The notes beneath the pieces are model-generated. The model saw only the letters and a program-made list of their open reading frames with translations. It made no database searches and had not been told where the DNA came from. Shown one piece after another: positions 35,058 through 44,435 of a DNA stretch of 61,554 nucleotides. The stretch's first letter is position 1. Each line of letters begins with the position of its first letter. Position numbers and translations under genes: made by a program. The stretch comes from Paucimonas sp. (lineage in GTDB: Bacteria > Pseudomonadota > Gammaproteobacteria > Burkholderiales > Burkholderiaceae_D), in contig JAQGMC010000121.1 in NCBI GenBank assembly GCA_028292545.1, forward strand, positions 1 to 61,554, given 5' to 3'.

Positions 35058-37232
35058 CTAATCCTTACGGCCGTTGCTGCGCATGCGGCGCGGATCGGTG
35101 GCTGGAAGCACGCGCGATTTCTGTGCCGGCGCGGCTTCACGCGGTGGATTGCGTTCAGCTTCGCTGCGCCTGGCTGGCGGCCGTGCGGCATAAGGATCGC
35201 GGCCTTGTGCCGCCTGCAAACGGGCCGGCGCAGGCTGAACGCGCTCGGGCCGGGTAGCGGGTGCAGGGGCAGGTTTGGCGGCTACGCCGGCAGCCTCGCG
35301 CCGGTTGGGTGGCGCCATGTTGCGCGTTGGCGCTGCAGGTTCAGTACGACCTGGCGCCGGGTGAGCGTTGGCGTAGCGGCTGGTGGCGTCGGGTTGACGT
35401 GCTTCGTCGGCACGCTGTTGCGGGCGACGGCGCGGCGCTTCGTCGAATTGCTGGTCGTGATGCACCTCCCTGCGCTGGCCGTCGTCGTAGCGCTCGGCGT
35501 CGGCGTCGTCGGCGTCGTAATCGTCTTCATCGACGCCGCCTTCATCATCGTCGTCATCCTCATCATCCTCGTCGTAGCCGTCGTAGTCATCTTCATCGTC
35601 GGCTTGGTCGAGAGCGTCGTGATCCTCGTCGTCGTTGTCGTCCTCGTCGTCTTCGTCGCCTTCATCATCGCCGTCGTCCGCGGCGGCGCGATAAGTGTGG
35701 CTGCGACCGCGGCCATCGCGTTCACCGGCATCGCCCTCGTCCCGGATTTCGTCGCGATCGTCTTCATCGCCGTCGTCTTCGTCGTCGTAAGCGTCGTCGT
35801 CCCCATCGTCTGGCTCGTCGTCGTAGTCGTCGCCATCATCGCCTGCGTCAACGTCATCGGCTTCCTGGTCCTGTGCCAGGTAGCGGCTTGCCTGGCTGGC
35901 GCGGCGGGGCGGGCGCGTGCGCTCATCGCCTTCATCGCCTTCATGCCCACGAGGAAGGTCCGCATCGTCCTGGCCGTCCTCATCCTCGTAATCGTCGTCC
36001 TCGCCATCATCGTCGTGGTCGAAGGCGGCTTGTGCAGTGCGGCCGTTGACCTGCGCGTTGCGCCCGGCGTAAGCACCAGCTGCTGCGCCGGCGAAACGCT
36101 GTGCTTCAGCAGCCGCATGCGAATCCGGGCCGTTGGACAAGCCGCGAGCACTGCTGTTGCCGCCACCAGAGCGCGCCGGTGCTTCCAGCACCCCAGACTG
36201 GCCGGCCTGGTGGCCGGACAGGACTGCGCGCTCGGGCGGGCGCAGGCTCAGCACCGCTACGCCGATGCGGCCATCGACTTCAACCAGTTCGCCTTCGCCG
36301 ATTGCCATGCCGTTGGCGCGAACCGTCACGGCGCGGCGCACGTCGCGCCCCAGGTCGAAGGTATAACCAGGGGCGAGCCGCTGCAGTTCAGCCAGCGCCA
36401 GCGAGCGCTGGCCCAGGTCGAATGTCAGGCGCACTGGAATATCGTCCAGTGCACCGGCGCCGCCGCCGTAATCGTCTTCATTGTCTTGCATGATTTCCCC
36501 AAGCGTCTGTGTGACCCTGATTGATTTTTCCAGCAGCACGGCGCGAAACCCGATGCCAGCGCCGATTTCCACAAACAAGCCTTCCTTGTCTTGCAACCAG
36601 CATTCATCCAGCAGGATGACGTCGCGCACGCGGGTGCGCGCCAGTGCACTGGCAGCCAGGTCCACCCAGCCCACGCAAAAGCGCACCGGCACCTGCAAGC
36701 CTTCCCAGCCCGGCACCAGGCGCGCAGCAGGCGCGACCTGCAGCCGCGCAGCGAGGATCTGCATTGCCATCCGGTCCAGCCACAGCTCGCCGCTGACTTC
36801 ACGCCCGTTGCAGCGCAGCCGCCATTGGCAAGACCGCAAGCCGGAGAGGTCGATGGCAGCCGTGCCGGCGCCGGTGATGCGCAAGCGGCGCCCGGTGCCG
36901 GCCTCGACTTGCTCGCTGGCTGCGCCAAAGGCGGCCTCCAGCACGGGCAGCACCACGCTCACGGGCAGGGCGGCCAGCGTGGCTTGCTTCAACATGGTTT
37001 GCGCGACCTGCTCGATCCAGGCGCTGTCGGCACGCAGCAGCACGCGTGCCCCGCCCCAGTCGGCATCTACCTGGAAGCGGCCGGCACGCGGCTCTTCCTG
37101 CATCGGCAGCAGCGACAATTCCCATTGTTCGCCGAGCCAGTCGAAGTTGACTGGCCAGGGAAAATTGGCGATCGCATTGCGCGCATCGCGCTCTTCGGTG
37201 CCCACGCCGCGCAACTGCAGGCCTTTAGTCAT
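35058..37232 (-). CDS. sctQ: T3SS sorting platform protein SctQ with long acidic/basic tail
   Basis: A 724-residue protein, about twice the usual SctQ length. Residues 1-333 are a normal SctQ: variable N-domain, then SpoA modules, the last at about 262-331 (DDIPVRLTFDLGQRSLALAE to VDGRIGVAVLSL). After a Gly/Ser/Ala linker, residues 405-597 are dominated by Asp and Glu, and residues 598-724 are Pro/Arg/Ala-rich and strongly basic. The tail is one open frame through low-complexity DNA and runs to the sctR junction, so it seems translated. SctQ forms the cytoplasmic pods that sort substrates. The start overlaps sctP. Confidence 0.9.
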   Translation of the reverse strand: MTKGLQLRGVGTEERDARNAIANFPWPVNFDWLGEQWELSLLPMQEEPRAGRFQVDADWGGARVLLRADSAWIEQVAQTMLKQATLAALPVSVVLPVLEAAFGAASEQVEAGTGRRLRITGAGTAAIDLSGLRSCQWRLRCNGREVSGELWLDRMAMQILAARLQVAPAARLVPGWEGLQVPVRFCVGWVDLAASALARTRVRDVILLDECWLQDKEGLFVEIGAGIGFRAVLLEKSIRVTQTLGEIMQDNEDDYGGGAGALDDIPVRLTFDLGQRSLALAELQRLAPGYTFDLGRDVRRAVTVRANGMAIGEGELVEVDGRIGVAVLSLRPPERAVLSGHQAGQSGVLEAPARSGGGNSSARGLSNGPDSHAAAEAQRFAGAAAGAYAGRNAQVNGRTAQAAFDHDDDGEDDDYEDEDGQDDADLPRGHEGDEGDERTRPPRRASQASRYLAQDQEADDVDAGDDGDDYDDEPDDGDDDAYDDEDDGDEDDRDEIRDEGDAGERDGRGRSHTYRAAADDGDDEGDEDDEDDNDDEDHDALDQADDEDDYDGYDEDDEDDDDDEGGVDEDDYDADDADAERYDDGQRREVHHDQQFDEAPRRRPQQRADEARQPDATSRYANAHPAPGRTEPAAPTRNMAPPNRREAAGVAAKPAPAPATRPERVQPAPARLQAAQGRDPYAARPPARRSEAERNPPREAAPAQKSRVLPATDPRRMRSNGRKD
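35442..36020 (-). repeat. Low-complexity GAY/GAR codon tract in sctQ
   Basis: About 580 nt coding mostly Asp/Glu, seen on the plus strand as runs of GTC, GTA and TTC triplets. Polymerase slippage in whole codons would alter the tail length but not the frame. The antisense frame reads as Val/Ile-rich and falsely resembles a membrane protein. Confidence 0.8.
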
Positions 37233-37767
37233 GCTGCCTTCCTTCCGGCCAGTCGAGGCTGGCCCTGGTCATCGCGTCGCTGCCCACGGCCAAGACGCGC
37301 AGCGGCCGCTTCAGGCGTTGCCCGATTTCTTCCGCCAGCCGTCCAATGTTCGTGCGCAGCCATTCATGCACATCGGCACGGCCGGTGCTCAGTTCAATCT
37401 GCAGGCGGCCACCCACTTCCACCATGCGCAGCCAGGTTTCGGGCAGGATCGCGTCATCCAGCCTGGCCCGCACTTCGCGTTCTGAACGTGAACCGTTGCC
37501 AACCCACAGCCTTCCGATCAATTCGCCCAATTGGCGCGCCAGGCTTGCGGTGCCTGCGTCCACCGGCACGATTGTTTGCATGGCGGCGGCATGTTCGCGC
37601 GACTGGCCCTGCTGGCCGGGTGAACGCGGACGCTCAAGCAGCGCCGCCAGGCGCGCCACGTCATCCACACGAGCATCGATGCGTTCGGGCTGCGCCTGCG
37701 GCGCGCGGCCTTCGCCGACCTGCATTGCGACCAGTCCAAGGTCAACCTTGCTGCGGCCGGCGCTCAT
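37225..37767 (-). CDS. sctP: Putative needle-length regulator SctP
   Basis: A 180-residue protein in the sctP position between sctO and sctQ. The C-terminal half resembles the T3S4 substrate-specificity domain of HrpP/YscP: LPETWLRMVEVGGRLQIELS, followed by helices (LRTNIGRLAEEIGQRLKRPL). The N-terminus is polar and short, so the ruler part would be shorter than in YscP (515 residues). It overlaps sctO (ATGA) and sctQ. Confidence 0.6.
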   Translation of the reverse strand: MSAGRSKVDLGLVAMQVGEGRAPQAQPERIDARVDDVARLAALLERPRSPGQQGQSREHAAAMQTIVPVDAGTASLARQLGELIGRLWVGNGSRSEREVRARLDDAILPETWLRMVEVGGRLQIELSTGRADVHEWLRTNIGRLAEEIGQRLKRPLRVLAVGSDAMTRASLDWPEGRQHD

Positions 37768-38258
37768 GCGGCAGCCTCCTCAGCCTGCATGGCGGGATTG
37801 CCGCCGACGCGGACTTCTTCCATCTCGTTGTCTTCAACGCGCAGCGCTTCCTGCACCTGCTCCGCGGTTTCGATGCTGACCAGTTCGGTGAATTTTTCAC
37901 GCATGCGGATTGCGTCCTGGTGCGCCAGTCGCGCCTGGGCCAGGCCCTGCCGGGCCTGCTCTTCGGCCGCGACGGCTTCGTCGATTGCTTTTTGGTAGGT
38001 GGGGATTTGCTCGCGCATCAGCTTGATGTCGAGTTCGACGTCATCGAGGTCGGATTTGTGCACCACGCGCGACATCAGGTCCTGGTACAGCGCCTGTTCG
38101 CGCTGCCGGCACTGTTCTTCGTAATTGCGCAGGTCGTCGCGGGCGCGTTCGGTTGCGGCGCTGGCTTCTTCCAGCACCAGCCGGGCCCGGACCAGCTCGC
38201 GCTCGGCCTTCCCCTCCCTGAACTGCTTGATGCGCAGAAGGCCGTCGAGCGTGCCCAT
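37764..38258 (-). CDS. sctO: T3SS stalk protein SctO
   Basis: A 164-residue YscO/FliJ-class protein: a long antiparallel coiled coil (REGKAERELVRARLVLEEAS, EEQCRQREQALYQDLMSRVV) that sits inside the SctN hexamer and contacts SctV. The ATG at 38258 has GGGGAA upstream; the longer frame runs into the promoter. It is the first gene behind the box at 38349-38376. Confidence 0.8.
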   Translation of the reverse strand: MGTLDGLLRIKQFREGKAERELVRARLVLEEASAATERARDDLRNYEEQCRQREQALYQDLMSRVVHKSDLDDVELDIKLMREQIPTYQKAIDEAVAAEEQARQGLAQARLAHQDAIRMREKFTELVSIETAEQVQEALRVEDNEMEEVRVGGNPAMQAEEAAA

Positions 38259-38348
38259 GGTGTTCCCCGTACTTGTCTTGTTCGCCGTATCCCCGGTCCC
38301 TGGCCTGAAGCGCCTGCCTGCTGGCAAAGCCGACTGGAGGACTCGCGA

Positions 38349-38376
38349 TTAGTAACAAGAAGACAATTACGGTTCC
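38349..38376 (-). promoter_or_regulatory. hrp-box-like ECF promoter for sctO-sctC unit
   Basis: Minus strand: GGAACC, 15 nt, TTACTAA, ending 90 nt before the sctO ATG. It should drive sctOPQRSTU, the chaperone, sctC and the two unknown genes that follow. Confidence 0.75.
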
Positions 38377-38463
38377 TTACACTCGACGAAAATGATTGGC
38401 CCACCCGCTGAACGCCCGGTGGACAGGTGCGGCCTGTGGCGCGGATGCATCAGTTATCCGTTT

Positions 38464-38892
38464 TCAGTCGATCCAGCCAATGCTGCGCAGGTGCTGGTCA
38501 TAGCGCAGGGCGTGCTGGTACACCTTTTGCCGGTAGGCCTGGTTCCGTTCCGGCGTCTTGCTGTGGTAGTTGCCCACGCCGCGCCAAAAGTCGGCACCGG
38601 TGCGGTTCAGTTCGAAGCGCAGCACGTAGGCGGCGCTGCGGATGGCGATGCAGGGTTGGCTGGCCACCACTTCGGCGGTCAGGTTTTCGTTTTGCTGGAA
38701 GCGCTTGATCCAGACTGTGTTGATCTGCATCGGGCCATAGTCACGGGTGCCGTTGGTATTGGGGTTGGATTTGCCCAGCGTGCCGCCCTCCACCTTGCGG
38801 ATGGCGTACAGCACGGCGGGCGGGACCTGGTAGTCCGCGGCGGCCTGGAACAGGCAGGCGGGGGGCAGGTCGGGGGGAAGGGCAAGGCTCAT
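38464..38892 (-). CDS. Lytic transglycosylase of the type IVb pilus operon
   Basis: A 142-residue SLT-type transglycosylase (VirB1/IpgF/R64 PilT class) that would cut peptidoglycan so the pilus can pass. The catalytic Glu is in AIRKVEGGTLG; further motifs are GPMQINTVWIKRF and FWRGVGNYHSKTPE. The ATG at 38892 leaves no clear signal peptide, which is odd for a periplasmic enzyme. An upstream in-frame start would overlap pilV. It is last in the pilus operon and could also serve the injectisome. Confidence 0.8.
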   Translation of the reverse strand: MSLALPPDLPPACLFQAAADYQVPPAVLYAIRKVEGGTLGKSNPNTNGTRDYGPMQINTVWIKRFQQNENLTAEVVASQPCIAIRSAAYVLRFELNRTGADFWRGVGNYHSKTPERNQAYRQKVYQHALRYDQHLRSIGWID

Positions 38893-38902
38893 CGTCGATC
38901 GC

Positions 38903-41900
38903 CTAAATGTCCTTGCGCACGCAAATGGTGGACTGGTAACCGGCGCCAACGTCTTCCCAATAGGTGACGGCGGATGCGGTCCAGTTTGTCGGGCACAGGG
39001 GATAGCCATCGCCGTTGTACGTGGTCAGCATGATGGCCTGGTGCCCCGCCTTGGTCGAGCAACTCAGCCAGCCTTGCCGCCGACCGTTACCCAACGTATT
39101 GCCGAGCACGCCCAAGGTGGTCCAGTTCGAGTCCAGCGCCAGGCCGCAGGACGACGGGTTCAAGGTCACAGCCGGCTGGCCGGTTACGGAGCCGCTGCCG
39201 TTCCACCATGTTGTAGAGGTGGTCGTCGCAGTGGTCGACGTGCCAGCAATATAAGGTATCTTGATTTCAGCAAAACCGGTGGCCACGGGAGACCAGATGT
39301 TACCGCTGCGAGTCTGAAGACAGACCAGCATGCGCCCCCCCGGGTTGTTGGATCCCGTCGGGAAGGTGGTACTTGCTTCCATTGCCGCCGTACCGACTGT
39401 GCACCCGGAGCTGCCCGCGCTACCGGCGGGAAGTTGCAAGGTGCCGTTGAAGGTGGCCGTTTTCCCGCTGGCGAAATTGGCGTCGCCGTTGAGATTGGTG
39501 GTGCTGGTAACGCCGAGGGTCCCGCTCAAGGTCGTGTTTCCCGTGACGCCCAGGGTGCCGCCCACAGTCGCGTTGCCTGTGACAGATGCGGAGCCCGCGG
39601 TGAGTGTGCCCTGGACGGCCAGGTTCCCGCTCTGGTCCACGCCAACCGCTCTCCAGGCATAGGAAGACCCGCTTCCGCTCAGCGAGCCTTGGCAAACGTA
39701 AAGCGTAGGCGCAAGGGTAGAACTGGTCCCCATCACCATGCGGCTTTCGCCATATCTCGCAGGACTCGACGTAGAGCAATCGGGCAAGGACCCGATGTCG
39801 GGCACCGGATTGCCCCAGAAGGCGCCCGTCGCTTTCCACGTGTAGCGAATGGTCGGCACGTAACTACCAAGGAACTGATTGACACCGGTATCGATTGTGC
39901 CCACACAGCTCAATATCTGTCCGGCGGACATAACCGCGTTGTTCGAGGTCGATCCGCGGTTACCGGTGTAGTGGCCGTAAAACGTGCCGAAAAAGGAGAA
40001 AGTCGACGCCCCCGTCGTATTAGTCACGGCCAAGGAGCCGGGGCCCGAGCTGGTGCAGTCCGCACCCTCAACCGCCGCCGCATTCGTGATCTGGAGGTTG
40101 TTCGCGAGCGTTACCCTGCCATTGAAGGTGGCGGCGCCGGTGAATGTGGAAGTACCGGTCACCGTCAGGTTTCCACTGACCGTCAGGTTTCCGCTTTCAT
40201 CTGCGGCCAAGGGCAGCCAGGTATTGGTGGAACTGCAGGTATAGGCACGCGGTGCACCTGAGGCCTGGACGATACGCGTCTCCCACAGCCGGGCCGAATC
40301 GCAGCTCCCCAGGTTAGCGAAGGTAGTTGCGCTATCGCCCCACAACATGCCCGTGGGCCGCCAATTACTGCCATCGCATTGCAGCAACTGGCCGCTCGAC
40401 CCTTTGGAAATCTCGCCGCGGACGGTGCAACTTGCTCCCCCGCTCGCGGTGGTTGAGCTGATGCGCAGGGTCGACACCGTGGCGGTTCCCGTAATGGTGG
40501 CATTGCCAGATACGGTCAGGTTGCGCGGCACGCTGAGGTCGCCATTGTCGTCCACCGCCAGCGCTTGCCAGCTGCTGCCGTTGCAGGTGTAGGCGCGCGG
40601 ACCGCTGGGCACGGTGGCGGTTTGCACCACCCGCGTTTCCCAGGCGCGCCCGCTGTTGCATGTGGGCAGTGAGGAAAACGTGCTGACGCTGTTCCCCCAG
40701 TGCGCACCCGAGGGCCGCCAATAGGTGCCATCGCAGCCCAGCAGCTGGTTTGAGCTTGACTCGAAACCGAGAGCACCTGCGCCTGCCGTGCTGCAGGAAC
40801 TGGCCGCCGTGGCCGCATTGCCGATTTTCAGGATACCCGTGCCAGTTACCGTGGTGGTGCCGGTGATGCTCGTGGTGCCGCTCAGCGTCGTAGAACCGCT
40901 CAAGGTTGTCGTGCCGCTGAGATTGGTCGTCCCGCTCAGGGTGGTCGGGCCGCTCAAGGTGGCCGTGCCGGTGATATTCGTCGTGGTGCCGCTCAGGGTA
41001 GTCGGCCCGCTCAAGGTCGTCGTGCCGGTGATGTTCGTCGTTGTACCGCTCAGGGTGGTCGGGCCACTCAAGGTCGTTGTCCCGCTGATGTTGGTCGCGC
41101 CCGTCAAATTTGCGGTGCCGTTTATGTTCGTGGTGCTATTGAAGGTTGCTGTTCCGTTTGCGGTCAGCGATCCACCCAGGGTCGTGTTACCTGTCACACC
41201 AAGCGTCGTCACAGACGCATTGGCAATGCTGGTGGTGCCGGTCGCGAACGTGGCATCGCCCACGACTGAAAGGGCGCCGGTGACCATGAAATCCCCATTG
41301 TCCGCCAACCCGAGCGGCGCCCACGCGTAAGTACTGATGATGGTTCGCATGCAGACGTAAGCCCGGGGCAGCAACCCGCCCGTGCCCATGCTTGCATTCT
41401 GCGTACCAGGATTGATGACAACCCGGGTCTCGTTAAGCCGTCGTGCGTCGCAGGTCAGGGCGTCGAGCGTGGTTTTGTTCGTCACCGGCCCGCCCCAATA
41501 AGTGCCGGTCGGCTTCCAGTAGCCGGACTCGCAAGCCAGCAAGCCGCCGCTGGTGGCAGAGTCCAGTGCCAGGGCGCCTGCAGTACAACCCGAGGCGCCA
41601 GCTGTCTGGCCCGAAGTCACGATCACGCGGGCAGCGCTCAAGTCGCCAGTCAGCGTTGCGGAAGCGGCGCTCACTGCGCCACTGATATTGGCTGCCGCGG
41701 CCGACAGCGCGCCGGTGATGGTTGCGGTCGTGCCCACAGTGAGGCCTTCACCTACGCTGACACCCTTGGGCGTTGAAATGCCAAGGTCGCCGACCACCGT
41801 GCCGCCCCGCAGCTGGCCGCTGATGACGGCGCCGGTTGCGGCCAGCGTGCTGAGGGTGGTGGCGCCCGTAGCCTGCAAGGTGCCGCCTACGGTCGTATTG

Positions 41901-43792
41901 CCGGTCACGGACAGGCTGCCTGTGCCCAGTGCGCCGGGCACGGTGAGGTTGCCATTGTCGTCGATTGCCAAAGCGGTCCAGGCGTAGACGCCGCCAGAGA
42001 GTGAACAAGCGTAGGCGCGCGCATTGCTGCCAACAGTCGGCACCTGAACCAGGCGCGTCTCCCACAGGCGCGACGCCGCGCAGGGCGCGTTCGTGTTCAG
42101 CGCAGCCAGTGAAGCAGAACTCGGGGCCCAGAAGGTGCCGGTGCTTTTCCAGATGCCGCCGCTGCAGACGAGGGCCTGGCCCAGGGCGTCGGAGGTGAGG
42201 ACGACTTTTTCGCCTGAAGCCAGCACGCAACTGGCGCCGATGGTAGCCGTGCCAGTCAGCACCAGGGTGCCGGCTGTGGATTTGCCGCTGGCCGTGACAT
42301 TGGTTGCACTGAGGGTGCCGCCCAGCGCCAGGTCGCCATTCTTGTCCACACCCACGGCCTGCCAGGTGTAAGTCGTATTGTCGTAGGTGGTGCAAAGATA
42401 GAGCGAGGGTTTGCTGGCGCTGGCCTGGGAACGCACCATGCGCGCTTCCCAGGCACGGTTTTCACCGCAGGCAGGCAGGCTGTCGAAATTGGTCACGCTT
42501 TCGCCCCACCAGGCGCCGGTCGATTTCCAGAAACTGTCGGTGCATACCAGCAGCAAGCGCGCGGCTGAGCCATCGGCAGCGGTGGCCGTCGATGCATTGC
42601 GCGCCATCTCGCCATTGTTGGTGCAGGCGGCGCCGATTTTTTTCTCGGCCGTGATGAAAAGCGGGCTGCTGACCGAGCCCACCGACAAGGCGCCAATCAC
42701 TGCCGTGCCGGGTATGGCGAGGCTGCCGTCATTGTCCACGCCCAGCGCGACCCAGGCCGAACCGTTGCACACATAGCTGCGCGGCGGCTGGTCCAGGTTG
42801 GCGCCGGATTGCTTGACGATGCGCACTTCCCATTCGCGCCCCGGGTTGGCTGCATTGCAGGGGAAGCTGGAGGATAAGGTGGCGAAGGTCGCGACCGCGC
42901 CTTCAAAGTTGGCGCCCGTGCCGCGCCAGAAAGCCGTTGTGGGCGTGGATGACACACAGCTGAGCACATGGCCGCTGCTGTCGCGGGCGATCGCACCCGC
43001 GCCGGTGGCCGTGCAATCGCTGCCGACGGTCTGGTTCAGGCTGGTATCAAAGCGCAGGGGCGTGTTCATGGTGTTCAGGCTGGTATCGCTCATTGCATTG
43101 CGATACAACACGCCGACGTTGCTGTCGCCGCCGCCAAACCACAGCGCCATCGCCAGATGCCCCGGGGCCAGCACCACCGTGCCGGGCGAATCGGCGCCGC
43201 AAAGTGTGGTCGCCTTCGCGCTGTAGTCGCTGACATTGGCGACCCAGCCGTTTTGCGTACCCTTCACCAGCCCACTGGAGGCAGCATAAATAGCGCCGCC
43301 CGAGCCGCCGACGATACCCGCCGCCTGGCCCAGGTCGACATCGCTCATCTGGTTACCGCCTTCGCTTACGACCAGTACATTGATCTTGTTCGTGACACCG
43401 GCTTTTCCGGAGCGGAAAACCAGCGCGCAGACAGTCTGGCCGTAACCGTTTACCGTGTTGAAGCCAGGGGGCAGCAAGTCCTTTGCGATCAGGTCGGCGG
43501 GACGGATTACCTTGGGCACGGTGGCGGTAATGGCGGTGTTGTCCACCAGGACGCCATAGTTATTCTTGGTATAGGCCTGCATTGCCTGTCCAAAGGTGGC
43601 TATGTGCTGGGCTGCCAGCGACACCCGCGTATTGCCGGCGTAACGATCAATCATTTCGGCCGCGCCGGCAGCCAGGCCACCCATCAAGCCCAGGCTGACC
43701 AGCATTTCCATCAGGGTGAAGCCCAGCACGCGCCGGGCCTGGCGCGACATTGCAGCCGACTTGCTGCGCATGACTGTCCTGATGTTTTTCAT
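38903..43792 (-). CDS. pilV: Giant modular PilV-type minor pilin / tip adhesin
   Basis: A 1629-residue protein; PilV of R64 is under 500. It has a type IV prepilin leader (RRVLGFTLMEMLVSLGLMGG, Glu at +5 of the mature chain) and a PilV-like N-terminal constant region to about residue 260. At least seven related modules of 130-200 residues follow, each with a W(K/R)xxGxxWG block, a Cys, RxWExR and a YxC block, joined by Thr/Ser/Gly-rich strands such as TTLSGPTTLSG. The C-terminus is Cys-rich and ends STICVRKDI. It is probably the pilus tip adhesin. GGGGTAG precedes the ATG. No recombinase gene is nearby. Confidence 0.85.
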   Translation of the reverse strand: MKNIRTVMRSKSAAMSRQARRVLGFTLMEMLVSLGLMGGLAAGAAEMIDRYAGNTRVSLAAQHIATFGQAMQAYTKNNYGVLVDNTAITATVPKVIRPADLIAKDLLPPGFNTVNGYGQTVCALVFRSGKAGVTNKINVLVVSEGGNQMSDVDLGQAAGIVGGSGGAIYAASSGLVKGTQNGWVANVSDYSAKATTLCGADSPGTVVLAPGHLAMALWFGGGDSNVGVLYRNAMSDTSLNTMNTPLRFDTSLNQTVGSDCTATGAGAIARDSSGHVLSCVSSTPTTAFWRGTGANFEGAVATFATLSSSFPCNAANPGREWEVRIVKQSGANLDQPPRSYVCNGSAWVALGVDNDGSLAIPGTAVIGALSVGSVSSPLFITAEKKIGAACTNNGEMARNASTATAADGSAARLLLVCTDSFWKSTGAWWGESVTNFDSLPACGENRAWEARMVRSQASASKPSLYLCTTYDNTTYTWQAVGVDKNGDLALGGTLSATNVTASGKSTAGTLVLTGTATIGASCVLASGEKVVLTSDALGQALVCSGGIWKSTGTFWAPSSASLAALNTNAPCAASRLWETRLVQVPTVGSNARAYACSLSGGVYAWTALAIDDNGNLTVPGALGTGSLSVTGNTTVGGTLQATGATTLSTLAATGAVISGQLRGGTVVGDLGISTPKGVSVGEGLTVGTTATITGALSAAAANISGAVSAASATLTGDLSAARVIVTSGQTAGASGCTAGALALDSATSGGLLACESGYWKPTGTYWGGPVTNKTTLDALTCDARRLNETRVVINPGTQNASMGTGGLLPRAYVCMRTIISTYAWAPLGLADNGDFMVTGALSVVGDATFATGTTSIANASVTTLGVTGNTTLGGSLTANGTATFNSTTNINGTANLTGATNISGTTTLSGPTTLSGTTTNITGTTTLSGPTTLSGTTTNITGTATLSGPTTLSGTTNLSGTTTLSGSTTLSGTTSITGTTTVTGTGILKIGNAATAASSCSTAGAGALGFESSSNQLLGCDGTYWRPSGAHWGNSVSTFSSLPTCNSGRAWETRVVQTATVPSGPRAYTCNGSSWQALAVDDNGDLSVPRNLTVSGNATITGTATVSTLRISSTTASGGASCTVRGEISKGSSGQLLQCDGSNWRPTGMLWGDSATTFANLGSCDSARLWETRIVQASGAPRAYTCSSTNTWLPLAADESGNLTVSGNLTVTGTSTFTGAATFNGRVTLANNLQITNAAAVEGADCTSSGPGSLAVTNTTGASTFSFFGTFYGHYTGNRGSTSNNAVMSAGQILSCVGTIDTGVNQFLGSYVPTIRYTWKATGAFWGNPVPDIGSLPDCSTSSPARYGESRMVMGTSSTLAPTLYVCQGSLSGSGSSYAWRAVGVDQSGNLAVQGTLTAGSASVTGNATVGGTLGVTGNTTLSGTLGVTSTTNLNGDANFASGKTATFNGTLQLPAGSAGSSGCTVGTAAMEASTTFPTGSNNPGGRMLVCLQTRSGNIWSPVATGFAEIKIPYIAGTSTTATTTSTTWWNGSGSVTGQPAVTLNPSSCGLALDSNWTTLGVLGNTLGNGRRQGWLSCSTKAGHQAIMLTTYNGDGYPLCPTNWTASAVTYWEDVGAGYQSTICVRKDI
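40850..41160 (-). repeat. 57-nt tandem repeats in pilV
   Basis: Near-identical 57-nt units encode the 19-residue unit GTTTLSGPTTLSGTTTNIT, present about three times and flanked by shorter six-residue variants (TTLSGx). This looks like a recently expanded beta-strand stalk. Confidence 0.75.
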
Positions 43793-43873
43793 TGCTACCC
43801 CGGTTTGATTCTGCGGCTCGCCCGGCCTCATCCGAGCCGGAACCGCCGCCTGCTGGTTCTTTGCCGCCAGTCT

Positions 43874-44395
43874 TCAGCGGCCAAGTACGACAATGTTTCC
43901 GCTTACGTTTGCAAAATAAACGCCTGGCAGCGCTACGCCACGCACCCCGGTCTGGCCATCCGCCACGCTGGTCATCGTTGGCGCCGTCGTGCCCCTTTGG
44001 CTCATGCCTACGGCTATTGATCCCCCGCCGCGCTGCGCAATGGCATAGGCGACAACTTCTGGCGGCGGCGCGGTGCTGTAGACATACAGCGTGCCGTTAT
44101 TCACCGCGCTGGCCCAACTGGCATTGCCCGGGGTCGCACTGGCCGTGTCGGGAAACTGGTATTTGGTAAATCCATCCTGGCTGTAATGCGGCGTCAACTG
44201 GCTGTCGTCGACCGGGCCGTCATGGCCACTGTGGCTGGCCAGGTAATCGATTACGGCTTCGCGATACGCCCAGAAATTGGCAGCTGCCACTTCGGCCGAC
44301 ACGTATTTGCGCTGCTGCGAGTCAGGCGGCGAATGGATCGCCATTTGCCAGGTAAGCAGCATGGCGCCGAAGACGGCGATGGCGATGGCATACAT
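43874..44395 (-). CDS. pilM: Type IVb pilus protein PilM
   Basis: A 173-residue protein with one N-terminal membrane segment (AIAVFGAMLLTWQMAI) and a periplasmic remainder. It resembles PilM of the R64 thin pilus: AANFWAYREAVIDYLASH, a middle YAIAQRGGGSIAVGMSQRG, and a final Gly/Val-rich strand region. There is no Shine-Dalgarno site, so it may depend on coupling or a leaderless context. It lies between pilS and pilV, unlike R64 where pilM precedes pilN. Confidence 0.65.
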   Translation of the reverse strand: MYAIAIAVFGAMLLTWQMAIHSPPDSQQRKYVSAEVAAANFWAYREAVIDYLASHSGHDGPVDDSQLTPHYSQDGFTKYQFPDTASATPGNASWASAVNNGTLYVYSTAPPPEVVAYAIAQRGGGSIAVGMSQRGTTAPTMTSVADGQTGVRGVALPGVYFANVSGNIVVLGR

Positions 44396-44435
44396 AAGCA
44401 GGAGTTTTGCGCAAGGTTCAAGCCGTGCCCGCCAC

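Noticed and set aside
35205..36524. Long plus-strand frame reading as a Val/Ile-rich multi-pass membrane protein
   Set aside because: It is the antisense of the Asp/Glu codon tract of sctQ; GAC/GAT/GAA codons read as GTC/ATC/TTC on the other strand. It has no start context or family match.
40850..41160. Possible CRISPR array
   Set aside because: The repeats are contiguous, in frame, and encode TTLSG-type strand units of PilV; there are no spacers or cas genes.
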